Source: a virus
DNA: 37,377 nt
IMG/VR virus record: IMGVR_UViG_3300043395_001285
Location: 1-37,377 of that record
Direction: 5' to 3' (one strand)
Part shown: positions 28,050-36,967 of the stretch, one piece after another
Layout: every line of letters starts with the position of its first letter
Position numbering within the stretch: position 1 is the first letter of the stretch
Program-made: the position numbers and the translations under genes
Notes under the pieces: model-generated
The model's database searches: none
The model's input: only the letters and a program-made list of their open reading frames with translations
Told to the model about the DNA's origin: nothing

Positions 28050-31000
28050 ATGGCCGTTGGTGACTACGACCTAAAGCCGTTTACGTTGCCCGTCGGAGAA
28101 GTCAAGGCAACTCAGGCGCGCAATAACGACAATCTCCTACGGTCTAAATTTGTTGACCATCAGGGAGATGTTGTCGCCCATCCGACCTCTGGCGCGGCGC
28201 TTCCGGGGACTGGCGAAGAGGGGCAGATTTTTGTTGATACGAGCACCTCGACCATCTACATCTGGCACGACGGAGCGTGGGAATCCCTCAGTGGCGGAGC
28301 CAGTAGCATTGGTCACTACGGGGCATTCTCGGACTTTACGGACCAGTATGCGGCGGCGGCAAATACCGCCTATCCCATCACACTGGACACGACCGACCTG
28401 TCGGCTGGCGTGTCCGTGGTCAGCAGTTCCCGCATTACGGTCACCTATGCGGGTATCTACAACATCCAGTGGAGCGGGCAGTTCGTTAATACGGACAGTC
28501 AGATTCACGATGTAAACATCTGGATTAAGATTAACGGGACCAACGTTGCTGGCTCGAACGGGCAGGTCTCTGTTCCAAATCGGCACGGAAGCGTAGACGG
28601 TCACGTCTTGCCGTCGTGGAACTTTGTTTTGTCTCTGAATGCCGGAGACTATGTCCAGTTCTACTGGCAGACGACCAGCACGTCGGTCTCCATCCAGACT
28701 CTTCCGGCAAACAATCACCCCACGACCGCCTCCGTTATCGTCACGGTAACCGAGCAGGCTGGTGGGACTGGGCCACAGGGAAATCCCGGCATTATGGGTC
28801 TTCCGGGGGCACAGGGACCGTCTGGGCCATCTGGACCGCAGGGTTCCTCTGGGGCTTCTGGGGTGCCGGGTATTATGGGCCTGCCGGGGGCGCAGGGGCC
28901 GTCCGGGCCGTCAGGTCCGCAGGGCGTCTCCGGTGTCTCTGGTGTCCCCGGAATTATGGGCCTGCCCGGAGCACAAGGCGCGACGGGACCTTCTGGCCCG
29001 CAGGGTGTCTCTGGCGTCTCCGGTATCTCAGGCGTCCCCGGTATTATGGGGTTGCCCGGCCCGCAGGGGCCTTCCGGCGTATCCGGCGTCTCAGGCGTGT
29101 CCGGCGTGTCCGGAGTATCTGGCGTGTCTGGCGTACCCGGCATTATGGGTCTGCCGGGCACGATTGGACCGAGCGGTCCGAGTGGCCCTTCTGGTCCGTC
29201 TGGGGCTACCGGTCCATCTGGTCCATCCGGTCCTTCTGGTCCGCAGGGCGTCAGTGGCGTCTCCGGCGTCTCTGGCGTCTCAGGCGTTCCGGGGATTATG
29301 GGGTTGCCCGGCGCACAGGGTGCGACCGGTGCGTCCGGGCCGAGCGGTCCGTCTGGACCTCAGGGTGTTTCCGGTGTGCCGGGAGCAACTGGGCCTTCTG
29401 GACCTGCTGGCCCGACTGGCGCAACCGGTCCGTCTGGCGTTTCTGGTGTTCCGGGGATTATGGGCTTGCCGGGCGTCTCTGGCGCGTCTGGCGTGCCGGG
29501 AGCCTCTGGTGTGCCCGGCCCAAGTGGGCCGTCTGGCCCGAGCGGCCCTGCCGGTTCAACGGGTCCGTCTGGCCCGTCTGGGCCGAGTGGTCCCGCTGGC
29601 CCCTCCGGCCCGTCTGGACCTGCCGGCGTCTCACCGTGGTCCCTCAATGGCACCAGCGTCTATTACACCGCAGGATACGTTGGGATTGGTACCAGCATAC
29701 CGGGGTCACCGCTTGAGGTGATTGGCGATGCCACGGTCAGTGGCGATTTCGTCGCTGGAAGCAACTTGCTCCGCACGCGCAACTCGACCAGTCGGGTTGG
29801 CGTCAATACGGCAACCCCCGGATACACGCTGGATGTCAATGGCGATGCCAATGTCCGGACGGGTTTTGTCTATCGCATTAACGGCACCAGCGTCTTGTCG
29901 GCCACCACGCTTGGCAGTGGTGTCACGGCGTCATCGTTGACATCGGTTGGGTCGTCGCTGTCTATCAACGGTAATACGGCACTTCATACTGGCAATTACG
30001 GTTCGTACAGCACGTTTGGCGGTAAGGTAATCTCCGGCGGTAACAACGGTTTTGCCAACGATGTGTATTACGTCGGAGTCCGGAATCCAATCTGGTCGTT
30101 TGGCAATGCTTCTTCATACGGCATAAGCTATTACCAAGGGGCCGCTGGCATAGGCGGAGTGGACACCATTGGTTTCTCTGTCAATGGGACAACGTCCGCT
30201 ACGTCAAATAATTTTGCGATTGCACCCGGCGCGTCCTACGTCAACAACAACGTCATCCTTCACGCTGGCAACTATACGTCGTACTCGCCATCGTTGACGG
30301 GTAGCGGCGCGAGTGGAACGTGGGGCATCAGCATCTCGGGTAATGCAGGAACGGTAACGAATGGTGTCTACCTGTCCGGAACGCAGGCCATTACTGGCGT
30401 GAAGGAGTTCAATGTTCCGGCTGGCGCAACATACGGAGGCGCGTCCGGCAACAACGTTCTGACGGTGTACCAGCCAACCGCTGGAGCCGACGCGATGATG
30501 ACGTTTCACGTCGGTGGTGACTGGGCTGGCTATTTTGGACTTGGCGGTGCGGAGAATGACCTCGTCTGGACGGGTTGGTCAGTAGGCTACTCGCGTTGGC
30601 GCATTCTGCATTCTGGCAACTATAGCTCCTACGCGCTCCCGTTAAGCGGTGGGACGTTGACTGGTAATCTGACGTTTGCCCAGAGTAGCAACCGTGTGAT
30701 TCAGTACGGAAGCGCCTCAAACTGGGCGTACTATCTCGCCAGTGAAGGCGACAATTTTAGGTTGTACGATGCGCAAAACACCACGTTTTTGCACGCCGTG
30801 TATAATGGTGGCGGGCCTGCAAAGTATACCGAACTCAACGGCACACTTCGCGTAACTACTGGCGGAAGTGCAACGGTTGGCGGCAATACTATTCTTAACG
30901 CTGGCAACTATACCTCGTATGTCAACTACGGTGCGCCGAACCTTCGAGGCACCTATCAAATAAGTAATTGGAATCAGACGACATATCCAAACTCGCACTT

Positions 31001-32798
31001 TTTGTCGTCGGAAAGCGGTACAACTAACGCTCCAACCGGGGATTATACCTACGGTATTCAGTATTGCTTTCATCGAGATGGAGCTTCGTATCGAACGCAA
31101 ATGGTTACGTCGCTTTACAGTGACTTAAACATTTGGGTTCGTAATTCACGCGATAGCGATGTGTTTACTAGTTGGAAGGCATTGTTGCATTCTGGCAACT
31201 ACACGTCTTACGCGCCCTCGCTAACGGGTAGCGGTGCGAGTGGAACGTGGGCCATCAACGTTACTGGAAGTGCTGGAAGCGTGGCGTGGAGCAACGTGTC
31301 AAGCAAGCCAACGGATATTATGTATTACGCTGGCAATACGCTTGACGCTAACACGATGCCAGCAAATAGCACTGGCTTTACCTATGTTAGCAACGCTCCA
31401 TACTATGGGCCGATTGTTCGCTTTAGCAGTTGGCCGTCAAGTTCTGGTGCATACGATTTGTGGTTGAATGCCGCATATAGCGGAGGTGGCAATCAACTAT
31501 CGTTTAGAACAAGAAATGGAGATAACTCTACTTTTAATCCGTGGAAAAGTATTCTCCACGATGGAAATTATAGCTCATACGCTCTGCCGTTGAGTGGTGG
31601 GACGCTGACGGGAAATGTGAACTCCAGCGGCAACATCACCGCAAATGCATTCCTACTGAATGGTGGATTCACTATCTCAGCGAGTGGCGCTTATGGTGCT
31701 GTAAATAACTGGATTCAGCTTAACGGAACCTATGGGTTGTATGCGCCATCTAATAACAACGCGCATTTTTACCCTAACGACGCAGACTATGGTTCTTGGC
31801 GTATAGCCGGAACGCGAAACGGGTGGTACGGCATCTATTTCGATAGCGGTTCCACCCTAATGATGAACAGTAGCGAGGTCGGCTTTCATCGCTCTGGCTA
31901 CGGCTGGCAGATGCGTTGGATGGCGGGAACGGGCTATGTGCATAAGGGAAATCCCGGCGGTGGAACCGAAGCAACCATCCTTGATTCTAGCAACTACAGT
32001 TCATACGCCCTTCCGTTAAGCGGTGGGACGGTGACCGGAGTAACGTACTTCCTTGGCAATATGGGAAGTGGCGTGTATTCTGGAAATACGGCGAACGCGA
32101 GACTTCAAGCGTTTTCTAACGACGGTGGCACGGCGATGATGTCATTTCATCGTGCTAATGCATACGCCGTCAATATGGGCCTTGACCCGGACAACGTACT
32201 GCGTATTGGTGGATGGTCTGCTTCGGCAAATCGTTGGCAGTTGGATATGTCCGGAAATATGACCGTTGCTGGTAGTTCGACTGCGTCTAATACGATGTAC
32301 TCGTACAACTGGTTCCGTTCATACAACGCCACGGGTTGGTATAATGAGACGTATGGCGGCGGCATCTGGATGTCCGACTACACGTGGGTGCGCGTATATG
32401 GAACTAAGGACTTTTACGCGACGGCGGCGATTGCGGCGGTTGGCAACATCACGGCGTACTACTCGGATGAGCGGCTTAAGACCAAGGTTGGCGACATTGA
32501 CAACGCGCTCGCCAAGGTGCGGAAGCTCTCTGGGTTCCTGTACGTTGAGAATGAACTGGCTCGCAAGGTCGGTTATAAAAACACCAAGCAACAGGTCGGT
32601 GTTTCGGCTCAACGGGTTCGTGAGGTATTGCCAGAGGCCGTGTCGCTTGCACCGTTTGACATTGAGACTGACCGCGAAACTGGCGAGTTGTTGTCAAAGT
32701 CTGGCGAGGAATACTTGACGGTGGACTACTCGCGCCTTGTGCCGTTGCTGATTGAGGCCGTCAAGGAGCTTGCCGATATGGTGGAGGGGAGGCACTAA
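28050..32798 (+). CDS. long tail fibre with collagen-like region and C-terminal S74 chaperone domain
   Basis: 1582 residues. The N-terminal 238 residues probably form an attachment domain (EGQIFVDTSTSTIYIWHDGA) and a TNF/C1q-like beta domain (TLDTTDLSAGVSVVSSSRIT). Residues 239-528 are collagen-like Gly-x-y triplets. The shaft then has about seven ILHSGNYSSYALPLSGGTLTG-type repeats. The C-terminus is the peptidase S74 intramolecular chaperone: YYSDERLK with Ser1472 as the predicted self-cleavage site, then GVSAQRVREVLPEAV and YSRLVPLLIEAVKEL. Such domains trimerise the fibre and cut themselves off. The mature fibre would end near residue 1471. It is probably the main receptor-binding protein. 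Confidence 0.93.
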   Translation: MAVGDYDLKPFTLPVGEVKATQARNNDNLLRSKFVDHQGDVVAHPTSGAALPGTGEEGQIFVDTSTSTIYIWHDGAWESLSGGASSIGHYGAFSDFTDQYAAAANTAYPITLDTTDLSAGVSVVSSSRITVTYAGIYNIQWSGQFVNTDSQIHDVNIWIKINGTNVAGSNGQVSVPNRHGSVDGHVLPSWNFVLSLNAGDYVQFYWQTTSTSVSIQTLPANNHPTTASVIVTVTEQAGGTGPQGNPGIMGLPGAQGPSGPSGPQGSSGASGVPGIMGLPGAQGPSGPSGPQGVSGVSGVPGIMGLPGAQGATGPSGPQGVSGVSGISGVPGIMGLPGPQGPSGVSGVSGVSGVSGVSGVSGVPGIMGLPGTIGPSGPSGPSGPSGATGPSGPSGPSGPQGVSGVSGVSGVSGVPGIMGLPGAQGATGASGPSGPSGPQGVSGVPGATGPSGPAGPTGATGPSGVSGVPGIMGLPGVSGASGVPGASGVPGPSGPSGPSGPAGSTGPSGPSGPSGPAGPSGPSGPAGVSPWSLNGTSVYYTAGYVGIGTSIPGSPLEVIGDATVSGDFVAGSNLLRTRNSTSRVGVNTATPGYTLDVNGDANVRTGFVYRINGTSVLSATTLGSGVTASSLTSVGSSLSINGNTALHTGNYGSYSTFGGKVISGGNNGFANDVYYVGVRNPIWSFGNASSYGISYYQGAAGIGGVDTIGFSVNGTTSATSNNFAIAPGASYVNNNVILHAGNYTSYSPSLTGSGASGTWGISISGNAGTVTNGVYLSGTQAITGVKEFNVPAGATYGGASGNNVLTVYQPTAGADAMMTFHVGGDWAGYFGLGGAENDLVWTGWSVGYSRWRILHSGNYSSYALPLSGGTLTGNLTFAQSSNRVIQYGSASNWAYYLASEGDNFRLYDAQNTTFLHAVYNGGGPAKYTELNGTLRVTTGGSATVGGNTILNAGNYTSYVNYGAPNLRGTYQISNWNQTTYPNSHFLSSESGTTNAPTGDYTYGIQYCFHRDGASYRTQMVTSLYSDLNIWVRNSRDSDVFTSWKALLHSGNYTSYAPSLTGSGASGTWAINVTGSAGSVAWSNVSSKPTDIMYYAGNTLDANTMPANSTGFTYVSNAPYYGPIVRFSSWPSSSGAYDLWLNAAYSGGGNQLSFRTRNGDNSTFNPWKSILHDGNYSSYALPLSGGTLTGNVNSSGNITANAFLLNGGFTISASGAYGAVNNWIQLNGTYGLYAPSNNNAHFYPNDADYGSWRIAGTRNGWYGIYFDSGSTLMMNSSEVGFHRSGYGWQMRWMAGTGYVHKGNPGGGTEATILDSSNYSSYALPLSGGTVTGVTYFLGNMGSGVYSGNTANARLQAFSNDGGTAMMSFHRANAYAVNMGLDPDNVLRIGGWSASANRWQLDMSGNMTVAGSSTASNTMYSYNWFRSYNATGWYNETYGGGIWMSDYTWVRVYGTKDFYATAAIAAVGNITAYYSDERLKTKVGDIDNALAKVRKLSGFLYVENELARKVGYKNTKQQVGVSAQRVREVLPEAVSLAPFDIETDRETGELLSKSGEEYLTVDYSRLVPLLIEAVKELADMVEGRH
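28764..29632 (+). repeat. collagen-like coding repeat with seven GIMGLPG modules
   Basis: Gly-x-y triplets run without break. Seven copies of a P-G-I-M-G-L-P-G unit divide blocks made of GPSG, GVSG, GATG and GPQG, so the DNA contains seven near-copies of an ATTATGGG-centred segment. One block has a GVSG run repeated six times. Such arrays often change length by slippage or recombination. Confidence 0.88.
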
Positions 32799-33313
32799 TG
32801 GCACTTCCATCTTCAGGCACGATTTCCATTAACTCGATTCGTGTCGAGCTTGGTGTGCCATCTGCCACCAGTCTGTCGATGATTGATTTGGCGACTGGCG
32901 CTGTGGTGGCAATCAATCCGTGGTCAGCGTCACGTCCGTCAACGAGTGCGCCGTACTTGATGTCGGCGTGGTATAACTACAATCACTCCGCGACGGCTCC
33001 GAGTATTGCCAGCTTCTATGTGTATGCGACAACCTCTCCGGAATACGGTGGATATTACGCCGTCTGGTCGTATGGAAGTGGCACCAGTGTCAACATTACA
33101 GACACCTACTTGGATTATAGCTTCAACTATGGCTCTTCGTGGGGAAATCTGTACTATTTCTCAGGGACAGGCACAACGTCGGTAAGTGACTCGGTTGAGG
33201 GCCTGTCTGGCTTTACGTCGCTTGACAACACATATTTTCGCCTCCGTGCCTATTCCAATGGCACGCAAGTTCCCAGTTCACCAATCGTTCGCTACCCACC
33301 CTTTCCGTACTGA
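32798..33313 (+). CDS. small virion protein of the MALPSSG type
   Basis: 171 residues. MALPSSGTISINSIRVELGV is a start motif seen on many phage virion and fibre-accessory proteins. A beta-rich Tyr/Ser/Gly body follows (GYYAVWSYGSGTSVNITD, then FNYGSSWGNLYYFSGTG), and a Pro/Tyr end. It overlaps the fibre stop (TAATG), so it may be a fibre chaperone, tip or second fibre. Function inferred. Confidence 0.65.
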   Translation: MALPSSGTISINSIRVELGVPSATSLSMIDLATGAVVAINPWSASRPSTSAPYLMSAWYNYNHSATAPSIASFYVYATTSPEYGGYYAVWSYGSGTSVNITDTYLDYSFNYGSSWGNLYYFSGTGTTSVSDSVEGLSGFTSLDNTYFRLRAYSNGTQVPSSPIVRYPPFPY

Positions 33314-33316
33314 CAA

Positions 33317-33688
33317 ATGGCTACCGTTTTTACCACCAAAATCACTGGCTGTCGCGTGACCACGCAGGGTGACTTGACTGACGTTGTGAAGGATGTCAAC
33401 TGCGACATCACTGGCACGGACGACGTGTACCCCAAGGTCACGTTTACGCTTCCCATCATCGTGACGTTTGGCCCTGCTGACCCTGCGACCTTCACGCCGT
33501 TTTCCTCGATTACCGAGGCTGAGATGCTGGGGTGGGTCAATGCCCAGACGGAGCAACTTGCTCCGACGCAGGCGCACATTGACTATGTGGTCCAGCGGGA
33601 TGTGAAGGTGGCTCAGCTTGAGCCGCTTCCCCTGCCGTGGGCACCCCCGACGCCTCCTCCGGCCACCTCCCCGGCCGCACCGGCGTAA
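33317..33688 (+). CDS. small virion-region protein (DUF7936-like, tentative)
   Basis: 123 residues. A short beta domain (VVKDVNCDITGTDDVYPKVT, then FTLPIIVTFGPADPATF) leads to a helix (EMLGWVNAQTEQLAPTQAHI) and a Pro-rich tail (PLPWAPPTPPPATSPAAPA). The opening and the later W-V-N segment recall a small phage domain listed as DUF7936. It may belong to the fibre system; no function is known. Confidence 0.55.
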   Translation: MATVFTTKITGCRVTTQGDLTDVVKDVNCDITGTDDVYPKVTFTLPIIVTFGPADPATFTPFSSITEAEMLGWVNAQTEQLAPTQAHIDYVVQRDVKVAQLEPLPLPWAPPTPPPATSPAAPA

Positions 33689-33733
33689 CCTATATTGCAG
33701 TTGCAGTCAACCCCAACCCAACAGGAGCGTGTT

Positions 33734-33874
33734 GTGAATTATCTGATTTCGCAGGAACTGCTGAACGGCATCCTTCAGTACCTTGCCGCCCGTCCGTATG
33801 CTGAGGTAGCGCAGGCGATTGACGCCCTCCGTCAGCTTCAGCCTGCCGAGAAGCCGGAACTCATCAAGGAGTAA
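33734..33874 (+). CDS. small helical protein
   Basis: 46 residues from GTG 33734 with ACAGGAG just upstream. MNYLISQELLNGILQYLAAR followed by AEVAQAIDALRQLQP is a typical small phage protein of the tail-fibre region. It is probably two helices. Function unknown; it may bind the neighbouring virion proteins. Confidence 0.65.
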   Translation: MNYLISQELLNGILQYLAARPYAEVAQAIDALRQLQPAEKPELIKE

Positions 33875-33877
33875 GTT

Positions 33878-34792
33878 ATGGCGCGGTTTTACGCGACGTT
33901 TGACAACAGCACGAACTCGTCCATTGAGGCAACGTCTGGGAACAACTACTACCAGCGCCTTGCCATCACCAATGGGACGACGCTCAGAAGTGCGCTGGTC
34001 GCGGCGCGTGACGCGCTTTCGGCGGCGATGTACGGGCAGTTGAATGCCGCCAACCAGAACGGGTCGCTGGGTGTGACCATCCCGACGGATGGCTTCACCA
34101 TCGGTGGAGGAACGCTGTCTGGAAGCAATGTCTATACCAACGCGCAGGCGGTATGGCAGAGCGACCCACGGGCCGTCAAGACTTCCGTGTCTACGGTGAC
34201 CGATATTACCGTGGCGAACTCGACGGCGGTCAGCCCAGCAGACCCGTTTTCCATCTCCTCGACGCTCTACACGGACGCAACGACGGCCGTGCAGAATGTG
34301 CTGAATGGCATTGCCGCGCCGTCCGGGTTCAGCGGAAATGGCCCGTATGCGCGGCTTGGACAGTACCCGTGGCGGACACTGGCGTCCATCTGGACGGATT
34401 TCCCGCTGACGTTTATCGCGTGGGATGATTACAGCCCCGGTGCGCCCAGTACTTACACGCCGACCCAGCCCGCCTCGCAGTCTCGGACCCTTCCGCTGAC
34501 CATCACCCTGCCGTGGGACTGGCAGTTTACGGCCGACCGGGCTGGGAATGCCATCATTTATGCGCGGCTTGACAAAACGGATGGTGGCTCAAACTTCTAC
34601 GTCCTCGCCAACAACATTTCCACGGCCGCGAGCACGGGGTACTACAATGTCACCCTTCCGGCGAACTCGTTGCCAGTGGGGACGTATCAGTTGAACTACC
34701 GACTGAAGTTTCAGGACCCGTATATCACGACGCATTACGGGGACCAGATTGAGTACTTCAGCGGCAACAACTTCGTCACCCTGACGGTGTAA
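33878..34792 (+). CDS. virion-associated protein (unidentified)
   Basis: 304 residues. A Ser/Asn-rich helical first half (ATSGNNYYQRLAITNGTTLR, then SALVAARDALSAAMYGQLNA) and a beta-rich C-terminal half (LPLTITLPWDWQFTADRAGN, then GYYNVTLPANSLPVGTYQLN) suggest a fibre or tail accessory protein. It overlaps the glycosyltransferase start by one base (TAATG), and the pair may work together, for example as acceptor and enzyme. No recognised family. Confidence 0.6.
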   Translation: MARFYATFDNSTNSSIEATSGNNYYQRLAITNGTTLRSALVAARDALSAAMYGQLNAANQNGSLGVTIPTDGFTIGGGTLSGSNVYTNAQAVWQSDPRAVKTSVSTVTDITVANSTAVSPADPFSISSTLYTDATTAVQNVLNGIAAPSGFSGNGPYARLGQYPWRTLASIWTDFPLTFIAWDDYSPGAPSTYTPTQPASQSRTLPLTITLPWDWQFTADRAGNAIIYARLDKTDGGSNFYVLANNISTAASTGYYNVTLPANSLPVGTYQLNYRLKFQDPYITTHYGDQIEYFSGNNFVTLTV

Positions 34793-35877
34793 TGCGCCTG
34801 CATCTCCTTGGCCTCCCGCATACCGTGACGCGCCCAGCGTTTTCGCACTGCGCGTTTACGGGGAAGGTGCAACGGTTTAGCCCGATGATGCGTCCGTTCG
34901 GGTATGAGCTTGTGCATTACGGGGTGGCGGGAGCCGAGAGTGGGGCTAACGAGCAGGTGGACGTGATGACGGAGGCCCGGCAACACCAGTTGCTGGGGCA
35001 CGCCTTCGAGGATAAGAGCCGCCTGTACGAGACAAACGTGGCCGTGGATAGCCCGTTGTTCCGCGAGTTTAACGCCGCGCTTAAGACCGAATTGGAGCGC
35101 CGCGTCGAGCCGGGGGACATAGTCCTAAATACCTATGGGTATGGGCACTATGAGGCGGTGCATACCCATCGGGGCATTAACATCGAGTCTGGCATTGGGT
35201 ATCCTGACTGCTATTTGCCATTTAGGGTTTACGACTCATATGCGTGGCAGGCGTTCCAGCAAGGCAAGCACGGCTGGGGAGGCTCCTCATATGAGTGGGT
35301 CGTGCCGAATTATTTCGATGTTTCCGAGTGGCCCGTCACACTATCTCCCCAAGGGTACGTCCTTTACTTTGGCCGCATAGGCAGGCACAAGGGTTGCCAC
35401 GTTGTTTCTGAGATTGCCCGGAGTATGCCGGAAACAATGTTTGTTTTGTGCGGCCAAGGAGACCCAACGGAATTCTTGACAAGCCCAAACATTGAGTACC
35501 GTCCTCCCGTCAGTGGCCTTGACAGGGCCGCGTTACTTGGTAATGCCAGCGCGGTGCTGATGCCTACGCAATACATCGAGCCGTTTGGCAAGGTTGCCGT
35601 AGAGGCCATGCTTACCGGCACCCCGGTTCTGGCTAGTCCATTCGGCGCCTTCCCGGAGATTCTGGAGGCTGGCAAAACGGGATTTTTGCCACGGGTATTA
35701 GCCGAGTGGGTCCATGGAATTCAGCTAGCACCAAGCCTTGACAGGCGCTACATTGCTAACAGTGCGCGGGAGCGGTACTCCCTAGAAGCTGTTGGTCCGA
35801 TGTATGACACTGTGTTTCGTCAACTCCACGGCCTACATAGTGGACGCGACTGGTACTCCTATCCGGGCAGGTGGTAG
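34792..35877 (+). CDS. GT-B glycosyltransferase (family 4 type)
   Basis: 361 residues. YFGRIGRHKGCH (192-203) opens the nucleotide-sugar-binding half, and EPFGKVAVEAMLTGTPVLAS (263-282) is the E-x7-E signature of retaining GT4 enzymes (Glu263, Glu271), followed by PFGAFPEILEAGKTGFL. It transfers a sugar from a nucleotide donor; donor and acceptor cannot be seen. It lies in the late operon between virion proteins, which favours glycosylation of a virion or surface component over DNA modification. Confidence 0.85.
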   Translation: MRLHLLGLPHTVTRPAFSHCAFTGKVQRFSPMMRPFGYELVHYGVAGAESGANEQVDVMTEARQHQLLGHAFEDKSRLYETNVAVDSPLFREFNAALKTELERRVEPGDIVLNTYGYGHYEAVHTHRGINIESGIGYPDCYLPFRVYDSYAWQAFQQGKHGWGGSSYEWVVPNYFDVSEWPVTLSPQGYVLYFGRIGRHKGCHVVSEIARSMPETMFVLCGQGDPTEFLTSPNIEYRPPVSGLDRAALLGNASAVLMPTQYIEPFGKVAVEAMLTGTPVLASPFGAFPEILEAGKTGFLPRVLAEWVHGIQLAPSLDRRYIANSARERYSLEAVGPMYDTVFRQLHGLHSGRDWYSYPGRW

Positions 35878-35878
35878 T

Positions 35879-36166
35879 ATGGCGAAGAAAGCTGTATTTA
35901 CTAGGGCCGGTGAAAGCTTTTCTGGCTATAACAAGCCAAAGCGCACGCCCGGACACCCGACCAAAAGCCATGCGGTTCTTGCCAAAGAAGGCAATACCGT
36001 GCGCGTTATTCGATTTGGTCAGCAAGGCGTATCTGGAAGCCCCAAGAAAAAGGGCGAAAGTGAGTCGTACCGCAAACGTCGCGAGTCGTTCAAGGCTCGC
36101 CATGCCAAGAACATTGCCAAGGGCCGCATGAGCGCGGCATACTGGGCAAACAAAGTCAAGTGGTAA
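35879..36166 (+). CDS. small basic DUF6321-like protein
   Basis: 95 residues from ATG 35879; the longer frame from 35792 overlaps the glycosyltransferase. MAKKAVFTRAGESFSGYNKP, then KRTPGHPTKSHAVLAKEG, then VIRFGQQGVSGSP and an end in KGRMSAAYWANKVKW match a family of short basic phage proteins (DUF6321) usually near tail genes. Many Lys/Arg suggest binding to DNA or to an acidic partner. Its function is unknown. Confidence 0.7.
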   Translation: MAKKAVFTRAGESFSGYNKPKRTPGHPTKSHAVLAKEGNTVRVIRFGQQGVSGSPKKKGESESYRKRRESFKARHAKNIAKGRMSAAYWANKVKW

Positions 36167-36172
36167 TTCCCT

Positions 36173-36367
36173 ATGCCGATTAAGAGCAAGGCGCAACAGC
36201 GCGCGATGTATGCCGCCGCATCTGGCAGTGGCAAGACGGACATCCCGAAGAAGGTGGCCGAGGATTTTATTGAGGCGACGCCGAAGTCGGCATATAAGGA
36301 TATGCCCGAGCGAGCCAAGAAAAAGAAGCGCGTGGCGATGCGCCGTAGAAACCGGGGAGGGAACTAA
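36173..36367 (+). CDS. small basic protein (KSKAQQRAM type)
   Basis: 64 residues. MPIKSKAQQRAMYAAASGSG then KTDIPKKVAEDFIEATPKSA is a common small phage protein pattern, related in style to DUF3008 proteins, with a very basic C-terminus (AKKKKRVAMRRRNRGGN). It probably binds nucleic acid or is packaged with it. Six bases separate it from the preceding stop. Confidence 0.68.
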   Translation: MPIKSKAQQRAMYAAASGSGKTDIPKKVAEDFIEATPKSAYKDMPERAKKKKRVAMRRRNRGGN

Positions 36368-36369
36368 CT

Positions 36370-36966
36370 ATGGCATTGCTCCAGAAGGCTGGTCGCTGGC
36401 TTGCCGCTCGTACTCAGGGAACTCAGGGAACGCAGAAGTATGATGCGTGGATGCAGAGGAACCCCGGATTTCGCAACGTGCTCGGCGCCGGTGATTTGGC
36501 GCTTGCGTTTTATGGCCCGGGGCTTATTGGCAGGGGTCTTCAGGGCGTAGGCAGTGCAATGGGCGCTGGCTCGCGGATTGGGCAGGCGGCAACGTCCGCT
36601 GGCAACTTTCTTGCTGGCACTCCTGCCGTTCGCTATAGGGGCCCCGGTACTGTCGGTCGTGGCGCAACTAAGGGAATTTATGGTCGCATTGGGCAGAACC
36701 TTATGGGTAGCGTCACAAGCCCGGGTCCTATTCCACAAATTGGGAAGGCGCTTGGTGCCGCTGGCCGCTATGCCATGGCTAATCCAGAGGTGACAGGGGC
36801 CGTAATTCAGGCCGTTCCTGCGCTTGCCTCTCAGAATGCCGCCGCTCAGCAGATGCGCGAGGCCAATGCGCTGGCGCTTGAGGAGACTAAGCGTCGGGCG
36901 GCTCAACGAGAGGAAATTATGAATCTCCTCCGCCCGATGTTCATTCGGCTTCAGTCTGGAGGGTGA
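36370..36966 (+). CDS. putative internal virion protein
   Basis: 198 residues. The middle is Gly/Ala-rich (GDLALAFYGPGLIGRGLQGV, then GSAMGAGSRIGQAATSAG), and the C-terminal helix is rich in Gln, Ala, Glu and Arg (AQQMREANALALEETKRRAA). Proteins of this composition next to large ejection proteins are often small internal virion proteins in podoviruses. Assigned by composition and place only. Confidence 0.55.
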   Translation: MALLQKAGRWLAARTQGTQGTQKYDAWMQRNPGFRNVLGAGDLALAFYGPGLIGRGLQGVGSAMGAGSRIGQAATSAGNFLAGTPAVRYRGPGTVGRGATKGIYGRIGQNLMGSVTSPGPIPQIGKALGAAGRYAMANPEVTGAVIQAVPALASQNAAAQQMREANALALEETKRRAAQREEIMNLLRPMFIRLQSGG

Positions 36967-36967
36967 T

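Noticed and set aside
28764-29632. Regular repeats considered as a CRISPR-like array
   Set aside because: Spacing follows coding triplets and varies in length, the repeats are collagen codons and no unique spacers exist.
28616-29721. Two long alternative rightward frames over the collagen region
   Set aside because: The repeats keep all frames open; their products are Trp/Arg/Gly or Arg/Leu/Pro filler.
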